From contig JAOABP010000001.1 of assembly GCA_026418295.1 (NCBI GenBank), positions 62,001-126,000 on the forward strand: 64,000 bases of DNA. Reading direction: 5' to 3'. Position numbers and translations under genes: made by a program. The stretch is from Caldifarciminota bacterium (GTDB taxonomy: Bacteria; Hydrothermota; Tepidihabitantia; Tepidihabitantales; Tepidihabitantaceae). The number at the start of each line of letters is the position of its first letter. Within the stretch, counting starts at the first letter, position 1. The notes under the pieces are model-generated. The model was not told the DNA's origin, ran no database searches, and saw nothing but the letters and a program-made list of their open reading frames with translations. This document shows, piece by piece, positions 9,742 through 18,443 of the stretch.

Positions 9742-10107
9742 ATGTGGGTTCTAATCGTTTCTGCCTCATTATTTTTGGGCTTCATATATATTCTTGGCAT
9801 CCATACCGGCAGATGCCTTGCTGACCGTTCCTATAACCGCCAACTTAAAGAACTCCGCGCCGCCTACGACTGGAAAATCCAAAAAACCTGTGCCACCAAC
9901 CCTGAATTCAAAAACGCCCTTGTTCGCGCCCTTACCCATCTGCGCTGGTCCTCAGAAGACCCCTGCATTCTTCCAGAAGTTTCTATCGCGCGCTCTGCAG
10001 CTGTTGACGCCTTAATTGCCGCCCTGCCCGAAGGCCTGCGCGCAGAAATCCAGTCCGCCTTAGTCTCTCTTATCCCTCAAGAAAGGAATCTCAATGCCCT
10101 CCAATGA
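9742..10107 (+). CDS. Hypothetical phage protein with N-terminal TM
   Basis: AAGGAGG before ATG; MWVLIVSASLFLGFIYILGIHTGR... Confidence 0.6.
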   Translation: MWVLIVSASLFLGFIYILGIHTGRCLADRSYNRQLKELRAAYDWKIQKTCATNPEFKNALVRALTHLRWSSEDPCILPEVSIARSAAVDALIAALPEGLRAEIQSALVSLIPQERNLNALQ

Positions 10108-11149
10108 TATTACACCTCTATCAGGCCATTTGCCTTCCCGCCAGGAGCGTGCGTTCGAACTTGATGCCATCATCTCCCAGGGATTTCGTCGCACCGTAGA
10201 ATCAATTATAGAGATTGGCGTCGCCCTCAAAGAAATCCGCGACCAGGAACTCTACAAAGAACTTGGATATCCCAATTTTGAAGCATATGTGGTTGAACGG
10301 TATGGACTTAGCCGCAGAAGTGCCTATCTATATATCGGAATCGCCGAAAAATTACCTCAGGAATTTGTGCAACGCGTTGCACAAATTCCTAACCCTCCGT
10401 CTTTGCGTAAGTTAGCTCAAATTGCCGTGTCATTTGGTCCAGAGCCCCAAAAACTTACCGCCATCCCTCAAGATGAACTTGAAACCCTGCTTTCTTTGCC
10501 CGATTCCGAACTTCGTGCCCGGCTCACTGAATTAAAAGGTTATGACCGCTCCCGTGATGGCGGCAGGGGTCCATCAGATATTGAACGCCCCCCCATCTCC
10601 CGGGACCGCTACCGTGACCAGAAACGCCAAATTCAACTTCTCAAAGAAAAACTCAACACTTACGACGCTGAACTGCAAGCCGCAATGCGCCGCATTAAAG
10701 ACCTTGAAGCCCAAAACCAGGAATTTCAGGAGATAATTCAATCTAACGACCAGCTTCGTGCTGCCCAGGCAACAATTAAAAAACTTTCTGAACAGATAGC
10801 CTCTTACAAAGCCTCTGAAGCCCAACTTGCTGCACTCAAAGCCGACCGTGAAACCGCCATCCGTAAAATCAATGAATTTGTTCAGGCTGTTCTTTCCACC
10901 TTTGCCCATTTCCGGGAACAAATCTACCTTCCCGACCTTGAATCCGCTGCCTGGTTTCAAATGATGATGAAAATCATTGTTGAGAACGCCCTCAGTATGG
11001 AAGAATTTATCTCCGCCGAAACCCTCAAAAGGCTTGGCGAAGAAGGCTGTGAGATCCCCTCCCCTGAAGGTGCCGCCTCTGCTCTCCTGCAACTCACCAA
11101 ACCTATTATTGAACGCTTCAACTTCCTCAAGTTACAACCCGAACCCTAA
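10094..11149 (+). CDS. Early phage DNA-binding/coiled-coil protein (DUF3102/ParB-like N-terminus)
   Basis: IGVALKEIRDQELYKELGYPNFEAYVVERYGLSRRSAYLYIGIAEKLPQEFV followed by long coiled coil. Confidence 0.55.
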   Translation: MPSNDITPLSGHLPSRQERAFELDAIISQGFRRTVESIIEIGVALKEIRDQELYKELGYPNFEAYVVERYGLSRRSAYLYIGIAEKLPQEFVQRVAQIPNPPSLRKLAQIAVSFGPEPQKLTAIPQDELETLLSLPDSELRARLTELKGYDRSRDGGRGPSDIERPPISRDRYRDQKRQIQLLKEKLNTYDAELQAAMRRIKDLEAQNQEFQEIIQSNDQLRAAQATIKKLSEQIASYKASEAQLAALKADRETAIRKINEFVQAVLSTFAHFREQIYLPDLESAAWFQMMMKIIVENALSMEEFISAETLKRLGEEGCEIPSPEGAASALLQLTKPIIERFNFLKLQPEP

Positions 11150-12723
11150 TGCCCCGCTGGCTTCTCCAAAGTATAATATCTCAGGTTCAAGCAGGCATTC
11201 TCACCCCTTCTCAGGCAGCGAAAATGTGGAAGATTCCTCGCTCTACTATTCATAACTACTTAAAACAATATAACATAAAACCCACCCCGCGTGAACATGA
11301 CATCGCCTTTGCCGCCGCTGCGGTGCTTCTGCGGTCAATGTCAAAGGTGAAAAAACGGACAATTTCCACCCCGATGGCGCTGAAAGAACTTGAGCGTTTA
11401 GGTTATATTCAACCTGGCGAAATCTCCGTCTCCCGGCTCAATGAACTTCTTAGATATTATCGTATTACCCCCAAAGATATGCGTGCCTCCTCTCCCTGTG
11501 TTCGTTTACAGACAACCGGTCCGAATGTTTTGCATCAAGCAGATTTTACCGAAGCTCCATTTGTCTATCTGGACAACCTCACCGTCCGTTATCACTCCGA
11601 AATCTCCAAGAAAAAACCCTCCCATCGCCAGAAAATCATAATTGGCGTGGTTCGCGACCACTTTTCTCGCTGTTTTCTTGCCGCCTGTGCCTATCCTGCC
11701 CTTGCTGAAAACACCGAACTTGCGATTCGCCTCTGTTATGATGCCTGGTCTCCAAAACTGGGTATTTCCGGGTTGCCCCATGGCTTACCCTGGATTTTAT
11801 ATACTGACCAGGGCCCGGGTTTCAAATCCCAGCCTTTTATTACCCTTCTCAAAAACCTTTATATCACCATTGAGCATCACTCCCCTGCAAACCCCCGCGC
11901 CACTGGTTTGGCAGAAACTGGCATTCGTTCCCTCTCCCAGTTTCTCCTTTTATTGCGTTCCCGTTTATGCCAGGGTGTCTCATTAAGCCTTGAGCAACTC
12001 AACGCTTGGATGCAGGAATGGATTATCGATGAAAACTCCCGCAAACATCCTCAAATTCCCGACATGACCCGCACTCAGGTCTGGCAGACGATTTTAGACG
12101 AAGACATCCGGCGTTGTCCCCCCTGGGAAATATTCATAAAACTCAGCGCCACCAGAGATGAACCTCGCAAGGTAACTCCTTATGGCACAATCAAATACAA
12201 CAACAGAGAATACCATGTAGGCACTGAATATGTGGGCAGGTTTGTTTATCCTTACGAAGGCGTTGATGGTAAAATCTATGTTGATATTCCCGACAAAGGC
12301 ATTATCGGTCCGATAAACCCTGGAGTTCCCACAGTTCTTTTTGGCACTTATGCTCCTCCACCATATACCGAATCTGAACGCAATCTTCAAGAGGTTCGGC
12401 GCATTGCTCAGGAACTCGGTTATACCCCTGATGATGTTGAATATGAGCGTCAAACTGATGAATGTTTCCTTCCCCGAGAAGGTCGCCCGATTATTGATGA
12501 TAAAGGCTCTTCGGAAAAATATTACCCCGGCTCTTCGGAAAAATATTACGCCTCGGTTCTTGAAGCCAAATCCGCGCTTGCCGACCTCATCGATCTTTCA
12601 GCATTTCCTTGGGAAATTCAGGAGGAAATCCAGCGCACCCTTGAAGACCGAGCTGATAAAGCCGGGTGCGTTCCGGTTTCCGTGGTAAATGAGATAGTCA
12701 ATATCATCGAGAAGCAAAAATGA
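11149..12723 (+). CDS. Mu-type DDE transposase (MuA-like)
   Basis: RNase H-like integrase core: HQADFTEAPFVY, YTDQGPGFKSQPF, HSPANPRATGLAETGIRSLSQF; C-terminal Mu-transposase domain; N-terminal HTH. Confidence 0.93.
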   Translation: MPRWLLQSIISQVQAGILTPSQAAKMWKIPRSTIHNYLKQYNIKPTPREHDIAFAAAAVLLRSMSKVKKRTISTPMALKELERLGYIQPGEISVSRLNELLRYYRITPKDMRASSPCVRLQTTGPNVLHQADFTEAPFVYLDNLTVRYHSEISKKKPSHRQKIIIGVVRDHFSRCFLAACAYPALAENTELAIRLCYDAWSPKLGISGLPHGLPWILYTDQGPGFKSQPFITLLKNLYITIEHHSPANPRATGLAETGIRSLSQFLLLLRSRLCQGVSLSLEQLNAWMQEWIIDENSRKHPQIPDMTRTQVWQTILDEDIRRCPPWEIFIKLSATRDEPRKVTPYGTIKYNNREYHVGTEYVGRFVYPYEGVDGKIYVDIPDKGIIGPINPGVPTVLFGTYAPPPYTESERNLQEVRRIAQELGYTPDDVEYERQTDECFLPREGRPIIDDKGSSEKYYPGSSEKYYASVLEAKSALADLIDLSAFPWEIQEEIQRTLEDRADKAGCVPVSVVNEIVNIIEKQK

Positions 12724-13088
12724 GTATCAAAGACGCCCGTGAAATATTCAAACCTCCCCTTTTTACCCAGGAAGAAATCAACCGCATCTTTGCTGCCGCT
12801 GCTGGCAAAACCCTTTTCTTCCCCCGTTCACAAAATTCACTCCGGCATGACCTGACCCCTTTTCTAATTATGTTTGCCCGCGGTGAAAACTGGCGCTACG
12901 GCTTGCCTGTTTCCCCGCGCCGGTTCTATCAAAAATTACAGACATTGCGTTCCAATCCTTCTCCTGAAATCATCCGGGAATTTCAGAAAAGGGGATTGGT
13001 TTTGCGCGAAATTGCCCGTCTCTTTAAAATGTCAATTCCCACTATCCAGCGCCTCCTTAACGGCACTGGAACAAACAAGGAGGTGTAA
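12720..13088 (+). CDS. HTH-containing hypothetical protein
   Basis: C-terminal FQKRGLVLREIARLFKMSIPTIQRLLNGTG; lies between transposase and ATPase. Confidence 0.5.
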   Translation: MSIKDAREIFKPPLFTQEEINRIFAAAAGKTLFFPRSQNSLRHDLTPFLIMFARGENWRYGLPVSPRRFYQKLQTLRSNPSPEIIREFQKRGLVLREIARLFKMSIPTIQRLLNGTGTNKEV

Positions 13089-14020
13089 TGTTCCGAGTGG
13101 ACTATCCAACGAAAGTATATGAAAGTCAGGGGGTTAGGCGATTAACACGCGAAATCCGCAACCTCCTGGCAAATCCCGGCGCCACTTTAGTCGTGCTCGG
13201 CGATATCGGTGCCGGCAAAACCACTGCCGCCTTCCATGCGCTTGGACCCGCTGAACAGGACGGCAGCGAAATAATCTGGGTCCAGCATCCTGACCGCGAG
13301 CATCTTGGCATCTCCACAATAATGTCAGCCATCATTCGTTCTCTTGGTGAAGCCCCTCGCCGAGACATTGATGTCCGGACTGAACAGTTACGCCGTCTTT
13401 TAGGCACAAAATCCCAGGACCATTCCATCTGTCTTGTGGTAGATGATGCCCATGCCCTCCCTCGTGCTACCCTGCGCGCATTCAAAAGGTTATTAGAACT
13501 CAATTTTGGTCTCCGTAAAGGTTTATTTTCTCTTTGTCTCATTGGCACTTATGAACTTGAAGCCAAATTAACCACCATTCCGGAAAAATTCTGGCGCTGC
13601 CGTTTTTTCGAACTTAAACCCCTCACCCAGGAAGAGGCAAAAAACTATATTCAGTGGGTTGCTCAATGGGGTTCAATTCCGCTCGAAGAATCAAGTATCA
13701 TTTACCTCGCCCGTCAAACCCAGAACCCTCTTGCCCTTGCCTCTTTTGTCTCCTCACTCCAGGACCATGCCGAACGCCTTGGTGAAAAAAAGATTTCAAT
13801 CGAAATGACCAAAACATACACTTCTAATATTCTCCGCCGTCATATTGAATTTTCCAATTTTTCTCAGCGTGAAATTGCCACCCATCTTGGTTGGAGCGTA
13901 ACCAAAACCAATCGTGTTCTTAAAGGTGATTATCCCAACGCCTCCGAAGCACAACAGCAAATCATTCAAAAATTAGCCGCCCTCCGTGAGAAGAAAACCG
14001 AAATGGCAGGTGCAAAATGA
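13088..14020 (+). CDS. MuB-like AAA ATPase / target DNA activator
   Basis: Walker A GDIGAGKTTAA, Walker B CLVVDDAHALP; immediately downstream of transposase. Confidence 0.9.
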   Translation: MFRVDYPTKVYESQGVRRLTREIRNLLANPGATLVVLGDIGAGKTTAAFHALGPAEQDGSEIIWVQHPDREHLGISTIMSAIIRSLGEAPRRDIDVRTEQLRRLLGTKSQDHSICLVVDDAHALPRATLRAFKRLLELNFGLRKGLFSLCLIGTYELEAKLTTIPEKFWRCRFFELKPLTQEEAKNYIQWVAQWGSIPLEESSIIYLARQTQNPLALASFVSSLQDHAERLGEKKISIEMTKTYTSNILRRHIEFSNFSQREIATHLGWSVTKTNRVLKGDYPNASEAQQQIIQKLAALREKKTEMAGAK

Positions 14021-14325
14021 CCCAAGCCCAATTTGAAGAGCGTGCCAACAGCGTCATCAGTATGCTCATCACCCAACTTCGCCAGCTTCAAGAACTTACC
14101 GAAACCTTCTGGACCGATTCTATCATTCTTTCTTATGACCTCAATCGCCTCTCAATTGAATTTGGCGTTCCGCCCCATATCCTCCTCCGGACCGCCAATC
14201 GTGCCCGCTCCTCCAACCTTTTCCCCTCCCATTGTTCAATTTCAATTACCGCCCGGCACGAACTCCTCTGCACATTTCTCCCGGTAATTCATCAGCCATC
14301 CCCGGAGGTTTCCCATGTCAAATGA
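14017..14325 (+). CDS. Hypothetical phage protein
   Basis: Overlapping start/stop within early operon. Confidence 0.5.
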   Translation: MTQAQFEERANSVISMLITQLRQLQELTETFWTDSIILSYDLNRLSIEFGVPPHILLRTANRARSSNLFPSHCSISITARHELLCTFLPVIHQPSPEVSHVK

Positions 14326-14704
14326 TGCACTCAAAGACCAGATTTTACACATAATCAAAACCCGGGGCCCAATAACCGCCCAACAGATTGCTGACCTTAT
14401 CCCCATTCTTTCCCTTGACCCCGAGCGCATCGTTCGCAAAAAAATCCGCGACCTGATAATGACAGATAAACAGCCAATCGCCTCCTCGATATCTCCACCT
14501 TATGGTTATTTTTTAATCACTCATGCCCCTGCCGAATATGTTGAACAATACCGGCACCAACTTCGTTCCCGGATTGAAGCAATTGCCCAGCGCCTTGCGG
14601 TCTTCAACACTGCTGTCAGCCAGCAGATTCAACAATTACTTTTCAATGAATTTGACGAAAAAAAACCAAGGAGGCATTATGCCCAAAAGAATCAAACCCA
14701 ATAA
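14315..14704 (+). CDS. Winged-helix-like phage protein
   Basis: ALKDQILHIIKTRGPITAQQIADLIPILSLDPERIVRKKIRDLI. Confidence 0.5.
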   Translation: MSNDALKDQILHIIKTRGPITAQQIADLIPILSLDPERIVRKKIRDLIMTDKQPIASSISPPYGYFLITHAPAEYVEQYRHQLRSRIEAIAQRLAVFNTAVSQQIQQLLFNEFDEKKPRRHYAQKNQTQ

Positions 14705-15182
14705 AGTATATCCTGTTTCCAGCCTGGAGGAATGCGACCAGGCTCTTGCCCGAATCGCCTATCTCCAGCGAACGCTTCAGAAAGCCGATGCCGAACTCAA
14801 CGACAAAATTGACCGTCTCAAAGCCGAGACCGCACTTCAAACCGCCCAGTTCCGTCAGGAACTTGAACAATTGATAAATGGCGTCGAAGCCTTTGGTGAA
14901 ACCCATAAAGCCGAACTATTCTCCAAAGAAAAAACCCGTGAATTACCGCATGGCTTCATTGGCTTCCGCAGTTCCACCTATATTTCCATCACTCAGAAAA
15001 CCCTCTCCCTTCTGAAAAAACTCGGTTTTAGTTTCTGCATCCGGATTAAAGAGTCAGTGGACAAAGAGAAACTTGCCAAACTTTCCGATGACCAGCTCGC
15101 CCAGGTTTCAGCCAAACGCGTCACCCAGGACCACTTCTGGTTCGAGGTAAAAGACGAAGAGGTCGCCCGCAAAATCTTATAA
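14679..15182 (+). CDS. Gam-like host-nuclease inhibitor (Mu Gam family)
   Basis: MPKRIKPNKVYPVSSLEECDQALARIAYLQRTLQKADAELNDKIDRLKAE...GFIGFRSST...; AAGGAGG upstream of ATG 14679. Confidence 0.85.
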   Translation: MPKRIKPNKVYPVSSLEECDQALARIAYLQRTLQKADAELNDKIDRLKAETALQTAQFRQELEQLINGVEAFGETHKAELFSKEKTRELPHGFIGFRSSTYISITQKTLSLLKKLGFSFCIRIKESVDKEKLAKLSDDQLAQVSAKRVTQDHFWFEVKDEEVARKIL

Positions 15183-15183
15183 A

Positions 15184-15282
15184 AATGAGGCAGGAAGAGC
15201 ATATCGGTGCGAAGTCCCAGGAGTCCTCGGGGGAGGGATAGATGCGCGCCCGACATCACCTCCCCCTCCTGCCTTTTCTTCT
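15184..15282 (+). ncRNA. Candidate structured RNA in Gam-GemA intergenic gap
   Basis: Nested perfect stems AGGCAGGA(15188-15195)/TCCTGCCT(15267-15274) and GGGGGAGG(15229-15236)/CCTCCCCC(15259-15266), then a T-rich run. Confidence 0.4.
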
Positions 15283-15711
15283 ATGACCATCCGTCAGCTC
15301 CGTCTCATCTGGGGCATTGCCCGGCGCCTAGAATTTGATTATGGTATTCTCCACCGCATTCTTCGTGATGTTACTGGAAAACAATCACTTAGAACCCTTC
15401 GCCCCGATGAAACCCATAAATTCATTACCCATCTCCGTCGCCTTGCTGGCAACCCTCCTGACACCGGATACCATACCTCCCGCATTAAAATCACCCCGCA
15501 GGGAACAATTATCGAACGCTGTTCCCTTGCCCAGGTCTATACCATTCGTTTCCTCTGTCGTTCTCTTAACTGGACCGAAACCCGGCTCTGGGACCTTATC
15601 TGCCATCGTTTTGGCTTAGACCAATCCCATTATACCATTGATGACCTTACCCCTGACCAGGCAACTCAGCTCATCATTATCTTAAAAAACTATCTCAAAA
15701 ATGAACATTGA
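15283..15711 (+). CDS. GemA-like phage regulatory protein (Mu gp16 family)
   Basis: RQLRLIWGIARRLEFDYGILHRILRDVTGKQSLRTLRPDETHKFITHLRRLAG matches GemA architecture. Confidence 0.72.
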   Translation: MTIRQLRLIWGIARRLEFDYGILHRILRDVTGKQSLRTLRPDETHKFITHLRRLAGNPPDTGYHTSRIKITPQGTIIERCSLAQVYTIRFLCRSLNWTETRLWDLICHRFGLDQSHYTIDDLTPDQATQLIIILKNYLKNEH

Positions 15712-16696
15712 ACTTGAATCTGCCCGTTCAGTTCAGCGCCTGCGTGCAACGCTCAACAAAGTAAAACAGGACATCCTCGCCCGGCTTTCTACCATTCCTG
15801 ATGTCGAATCCGAACAATACCGCTGGCTCCGCCAGCATCTTGCCGAAATAGACCGCATCCTTTCCGGCAGGCGTATTGGCGGCAGAATAGAAAATCCCCC
15901 CCTTCCCGAGGCATTAAAAAAAGAAATTCCCATAGAACCGGTTTTCCGGGATGCGCTTTCTGAAGCATCTGCTGAAATCGGTGTTGGTGTGGCGTTAATA
16001 GACAAAAAAGCCCTTGAATCCCTGGAAGATTATTCCCTTGAGCTCATCACCAAAATTTCCGACACCCTTCGTTCTGATATCCGTTCCCAGCTGCGCCTGG
16101 GTATAATCCAGGGCAGTTCCGTCTCATCAATTACCGCTGCCCTTTCCCGCCAGCACTCAATCATTGCCAATCGGGCAGAGCGTATTGCCCGCACCGAACT
16201 TGCCCGCGCCCAGGCAGAAGGTCATCGTTCTGGGTATGAACAACTTGGCGTCACCCGTCTTCAAATTATCGGTCGGGGCTATGACTGCCCCATCTGTTCC
16301 CAGCATATCGGTAAAATCTTTCGTATTGACTCCTGTCCCCGCATTCCCCTTCATCCCAACTGCCGCTGTGATTATATTCCGGTTGAGCGTGGGGAAGGCA
16401 ACTGGGTTGTAACCAACCGTCTCCTGCAATTTGTTTCTCAAACCTCCCTTCCATCTGGTATTATTATTCCCGAAACCACCTTAAAAAAACTTGGTTCTGA
16501 ACACCCCGAACCTCTTTTCGTCTGGCAATCTGTGCCCACAGTTCTTACCCAGGGTGCAACCTCACAACCATCTGGTCCTGGTGGTCCTACAATATATACC
16601 CTTACCCGATCCAAACCTTTTCTTGCCGGTTTCCGTAAATTCACCATAACGGTTCAAAACAAATTCATTATTGACGCCCGCCTTGAACGGTTGTAA
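15701..16696 (+). CDS. Mu F-like head morphogenesis protein (SPP1 gp7 family)
   Basis: RIARTELARAQAEGHRSGYEQLGVTRLQIIGRGYDCPICSQHIGKIFRIDSCPRIPLHPNCRCDYIPV. Confidence 0.88.
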   Translation: MNIELESARSVQRLRATLNKVKQDILARLSTIPDVESEQYRWLRQHLAEIDRILSGRRIGGRIENPPLPEALKKEIPIEPVFRDALSEASAEIGVGVALIDKKALESLEDYSLELITKISDTLRSDIRSQLRLGIIQGSSVSSITAALSRQHSIIANRAERIARTELARAQAEGHRSGYEQLGVTRLQIIGRGYDCPICSQHIGKIFRIDSCPRIPLHPNCRCDYIPVERGEGNWVVTNRLLQFVSQTSLPSGIIIPETTLKKLGSEHPEPLFVWQSVPTVLTQGATSQPSGPGGPTIYTLTRSKPFLAGFRKFTITVQNKFIIDARLERL

Positions 16697-16704
16697 TATC
16701 TTCT

Positions 16705-16827
16705 ATGCATTACCCTTGGTTTGCTTATGTTATTCTAATTCTCTATGTTATCTTCTGGGGTTATGTTTTTTATAAAGGCATCCCCATTATATTACGCGAA
16801 CTTGGCTGGGACGACGACGAAGATTAA
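16705..16827 (+). CDS. Small single-TM protein
   Basis: MHYPWFAYVILILYVIFWGYVFYKGIPIILRELGWDDDED (40 aa, below track cutoff). Confidence 0.45.
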   Translation: MHYPWFAYVILILYVIFWGYVFYKGIPIILRELGWDDDED

Positions 16828-16834
16828 ATTTTAC

Positions 16835-16862
16835 TTGACAGAAAAAATCTATTTGTTATAAT
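16835..16862 (+). promoter_or_regulatory. Sigma70-type promoter upstream of lysis/late block
   Basis: TTGACA (16835-16840), 16-nt spacer, TATAAT (16857-16862). Confidence 0.85.
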
Positions 16863-16878
16863 ATAATCGACTCCTAAA

Positions 16879-16944
16879 AACTCCTGGGACAATTACCGCG
16901 AGCGGGACGGCGGGAAAAGAGACAACTGGCATTAACCAGGAGTT
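16879..16944 (+). promoter_or_regulatory. 5' leader hairpin overlapping Shine-Dalgarno
   Basis: AACTCCTGG (16879-16887) pairs perfectly with CCAGGAGTT (16936-16944), which contains the AGGAG of the ATG at 16948. Confidence 0.6.
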
Positions 16945-16947
16945 AGG

Positions 16948-17154
16948 ATGTCTAAAAAAGAACCGGATGCCATTGACAAACAGTTTGACCATCTCTCTCT
17001 GCTTCTGGACATCGCCCAGAAAAAGGTTAGCGAACTCCGCAAGATAGTCAAAGACCCGGATTTTATTCGCTCCGCCACCCTTACCCGCAAAATTGCACTT
17101 GAAGAAAAATTGAACGAAGTCTTGGAAGGTCTTAGAGACCTCCAGACCGATTAA
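16948..17154 (+). CDS. Small hypothetical phage protein
   Basis: 68 aa, AGGAG upstream. Confidence 0.55.
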   Translation: MSKKEPDAIDKQFDHLSLLLDIAQKKVSELRKIVKDPDFIRSATLTRKIALEEKLNEVLEGLRDLQTD

Positions 17155-17177
17155 AACCTTTTTTACGGGAGATTGGG

Positions 17178-17423
17178 GTGCAGGAGCTAATTGAAGTCAT
17201 CAAAGTTACCGGTCCGGCAATCGCCATCCTTCTCTGGCTGGTCATTCAATATCGCAAAGAAAATGCCGCGCTTCAGGACCATATCTATGACCTCTACCAG
17301 CAAATTATCAACCTTTCATCCGGTCAGCGCACCCGCATTGGATACATTCAATACCTCTCCAGTCAAATCTCTGAACTTCAGAATGAGATTAACCGTCTCA
17401 AACAGGAAGAACCGCAGAAATGA
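17178..17423 (+). CDS. Membrane-anchored coiled-coil lysis-associated protein (holin/spanin candidate)
   Basis: N-terminal TM (TGPAIAILLWLVIQY) plus coiled coil; overlaps the amidase start. Confidence 0.5.
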   Translation: MQELIEVIKVTGPAIAILLWLVIQYRKENAALQDHIYDLYQQIINLSSGQRTRIGYIQYLSSQISELQNEINRLKQEEPQK

Positions 17424-17968
17424 AATTCTGTCTTGATCCTGGCCATGGCGGCATCGATAGCGGTGCGATGTTCCGTTCTGGTGTCCGTGAAGCCGATATC
17501 AATTTAAGTGTGGCATTAAAAACCGCCGACCGACTAAAAACCTTGGCACAACAGGTCATTCTCACCCGCTCCCACGATACCAAAATTTCCCTATTAGACC
17601 GTGTCCGGATTGCCAACCTAAACAATGTTGATGTCTTCTGCTCGATTCACTGCAATTTCGCCTCCAATCCTCAGGCTCGCGGCATTGAAATCTTTCACTA
17701 TCCGGGTTCAGAAAAAGGCAACCTTCTTGCTACCACTTTACTTGGTTCCGTTCTCTCCCAAATCTCTCTTCCGGTCCGGGGCATCAAAACCCAAAATTTC
17801 TATGTCCTTCGATATACCAAAATGCCCGCCGCACTTATTGAACTTGAATTTCTCTCCAATCCTGAAGCCTCCTGCCTTTTAACCAAAGAATGGGTGCAAA
17901 ACCGATTTGCCGATGGCATTGCTTTCGGTCTGGTTCGATTCGCACAAAAATATGCCCAGAAAACATAA
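17420..17968 (+). CDS. N-acetylmuramoyl-L-alanine amidase (Amidase_3) endolysin
   Basis: MKFCLDPGHGGIDSGA..., LTRSHDTKISLLDRVRIAN, FCSIHCNFA, LIELEFLSNPEA. Confidence 0.93.
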   Translation: MKFCLDPGHGGIDSGAMFRSGVREADINLSVALKTADRLKTLAQQVILTRSHDTKISLLDRVRIANLNNVDVFCSIHCNFASNPQARGIEIFHYPGSEKGNLLATTLLGSVLSQISLPVRGIKTQNFYVLRYTKMPAALIELEFLSNPEASCLLTKEWVQNRFADGIAFGLVRFAQKYAQKT

Positions 17969-18443
17969 TACTGACCTCCATGAGCAGGCTTTTCAACTGT
18001 ATTTACAGGGCAAATCTCAGGAGGAAATTGCCCGGCTCTTGGGGATTGCCAAATCCACAATTGCCCGCTGGGCAAAAGACACCTCTCCGGAATTCAACTG
18101 GACCGAGCGTGCCCGCAAAATCCGGGAAAGGGTCCGCACCCTCTCGGACAAAAAACTTGCCGACCGTCTTACCCGTCTTTATGAAGAGATTGATTCCCTG
18201 CGTGCCGAAGTTCTTGCCGAAATCGGTCATACTCAGTGGCGCTCGAAAGAAGGTGCGATTGCGGCGGCCCGTTCCCTTACCGAACTTCTACTCAAACTCC
18301 AGCCCGAGCAGAACGAAATTAAATCCCAGACCCTCAATGCCGTTTTTGGGGTTCTCTTCTCTGACCCGGTCCTTGGCCCTGTCCTCGAACGGCGAAAAGA
18401 AATTCTGATGGAAAAAATAAACCAGGTTCTTTCCAATGCTTAA
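17952..18443 (+). CDS. Terminase small subunit-like protein
   Basis: HTH LYLQGKSQEEIARLLGIAKSTIARWAKD; directly precedes TerL. Confidence 0.75.
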   Translation: MPRKHNTDLHEQAFQLYLQGKSQEEIARLLGIAKSTIARWAKDTSPEFNWTERARKIRERVRTLSDKKLADRLTRLYEEIDSLRAEVLAEIGHTQWRSKEGAIAAARSLTELLLKLQPEQNEIKSQTLNAVFGVLFSDPVLGPVLERRKEILMEKINQVLSNA

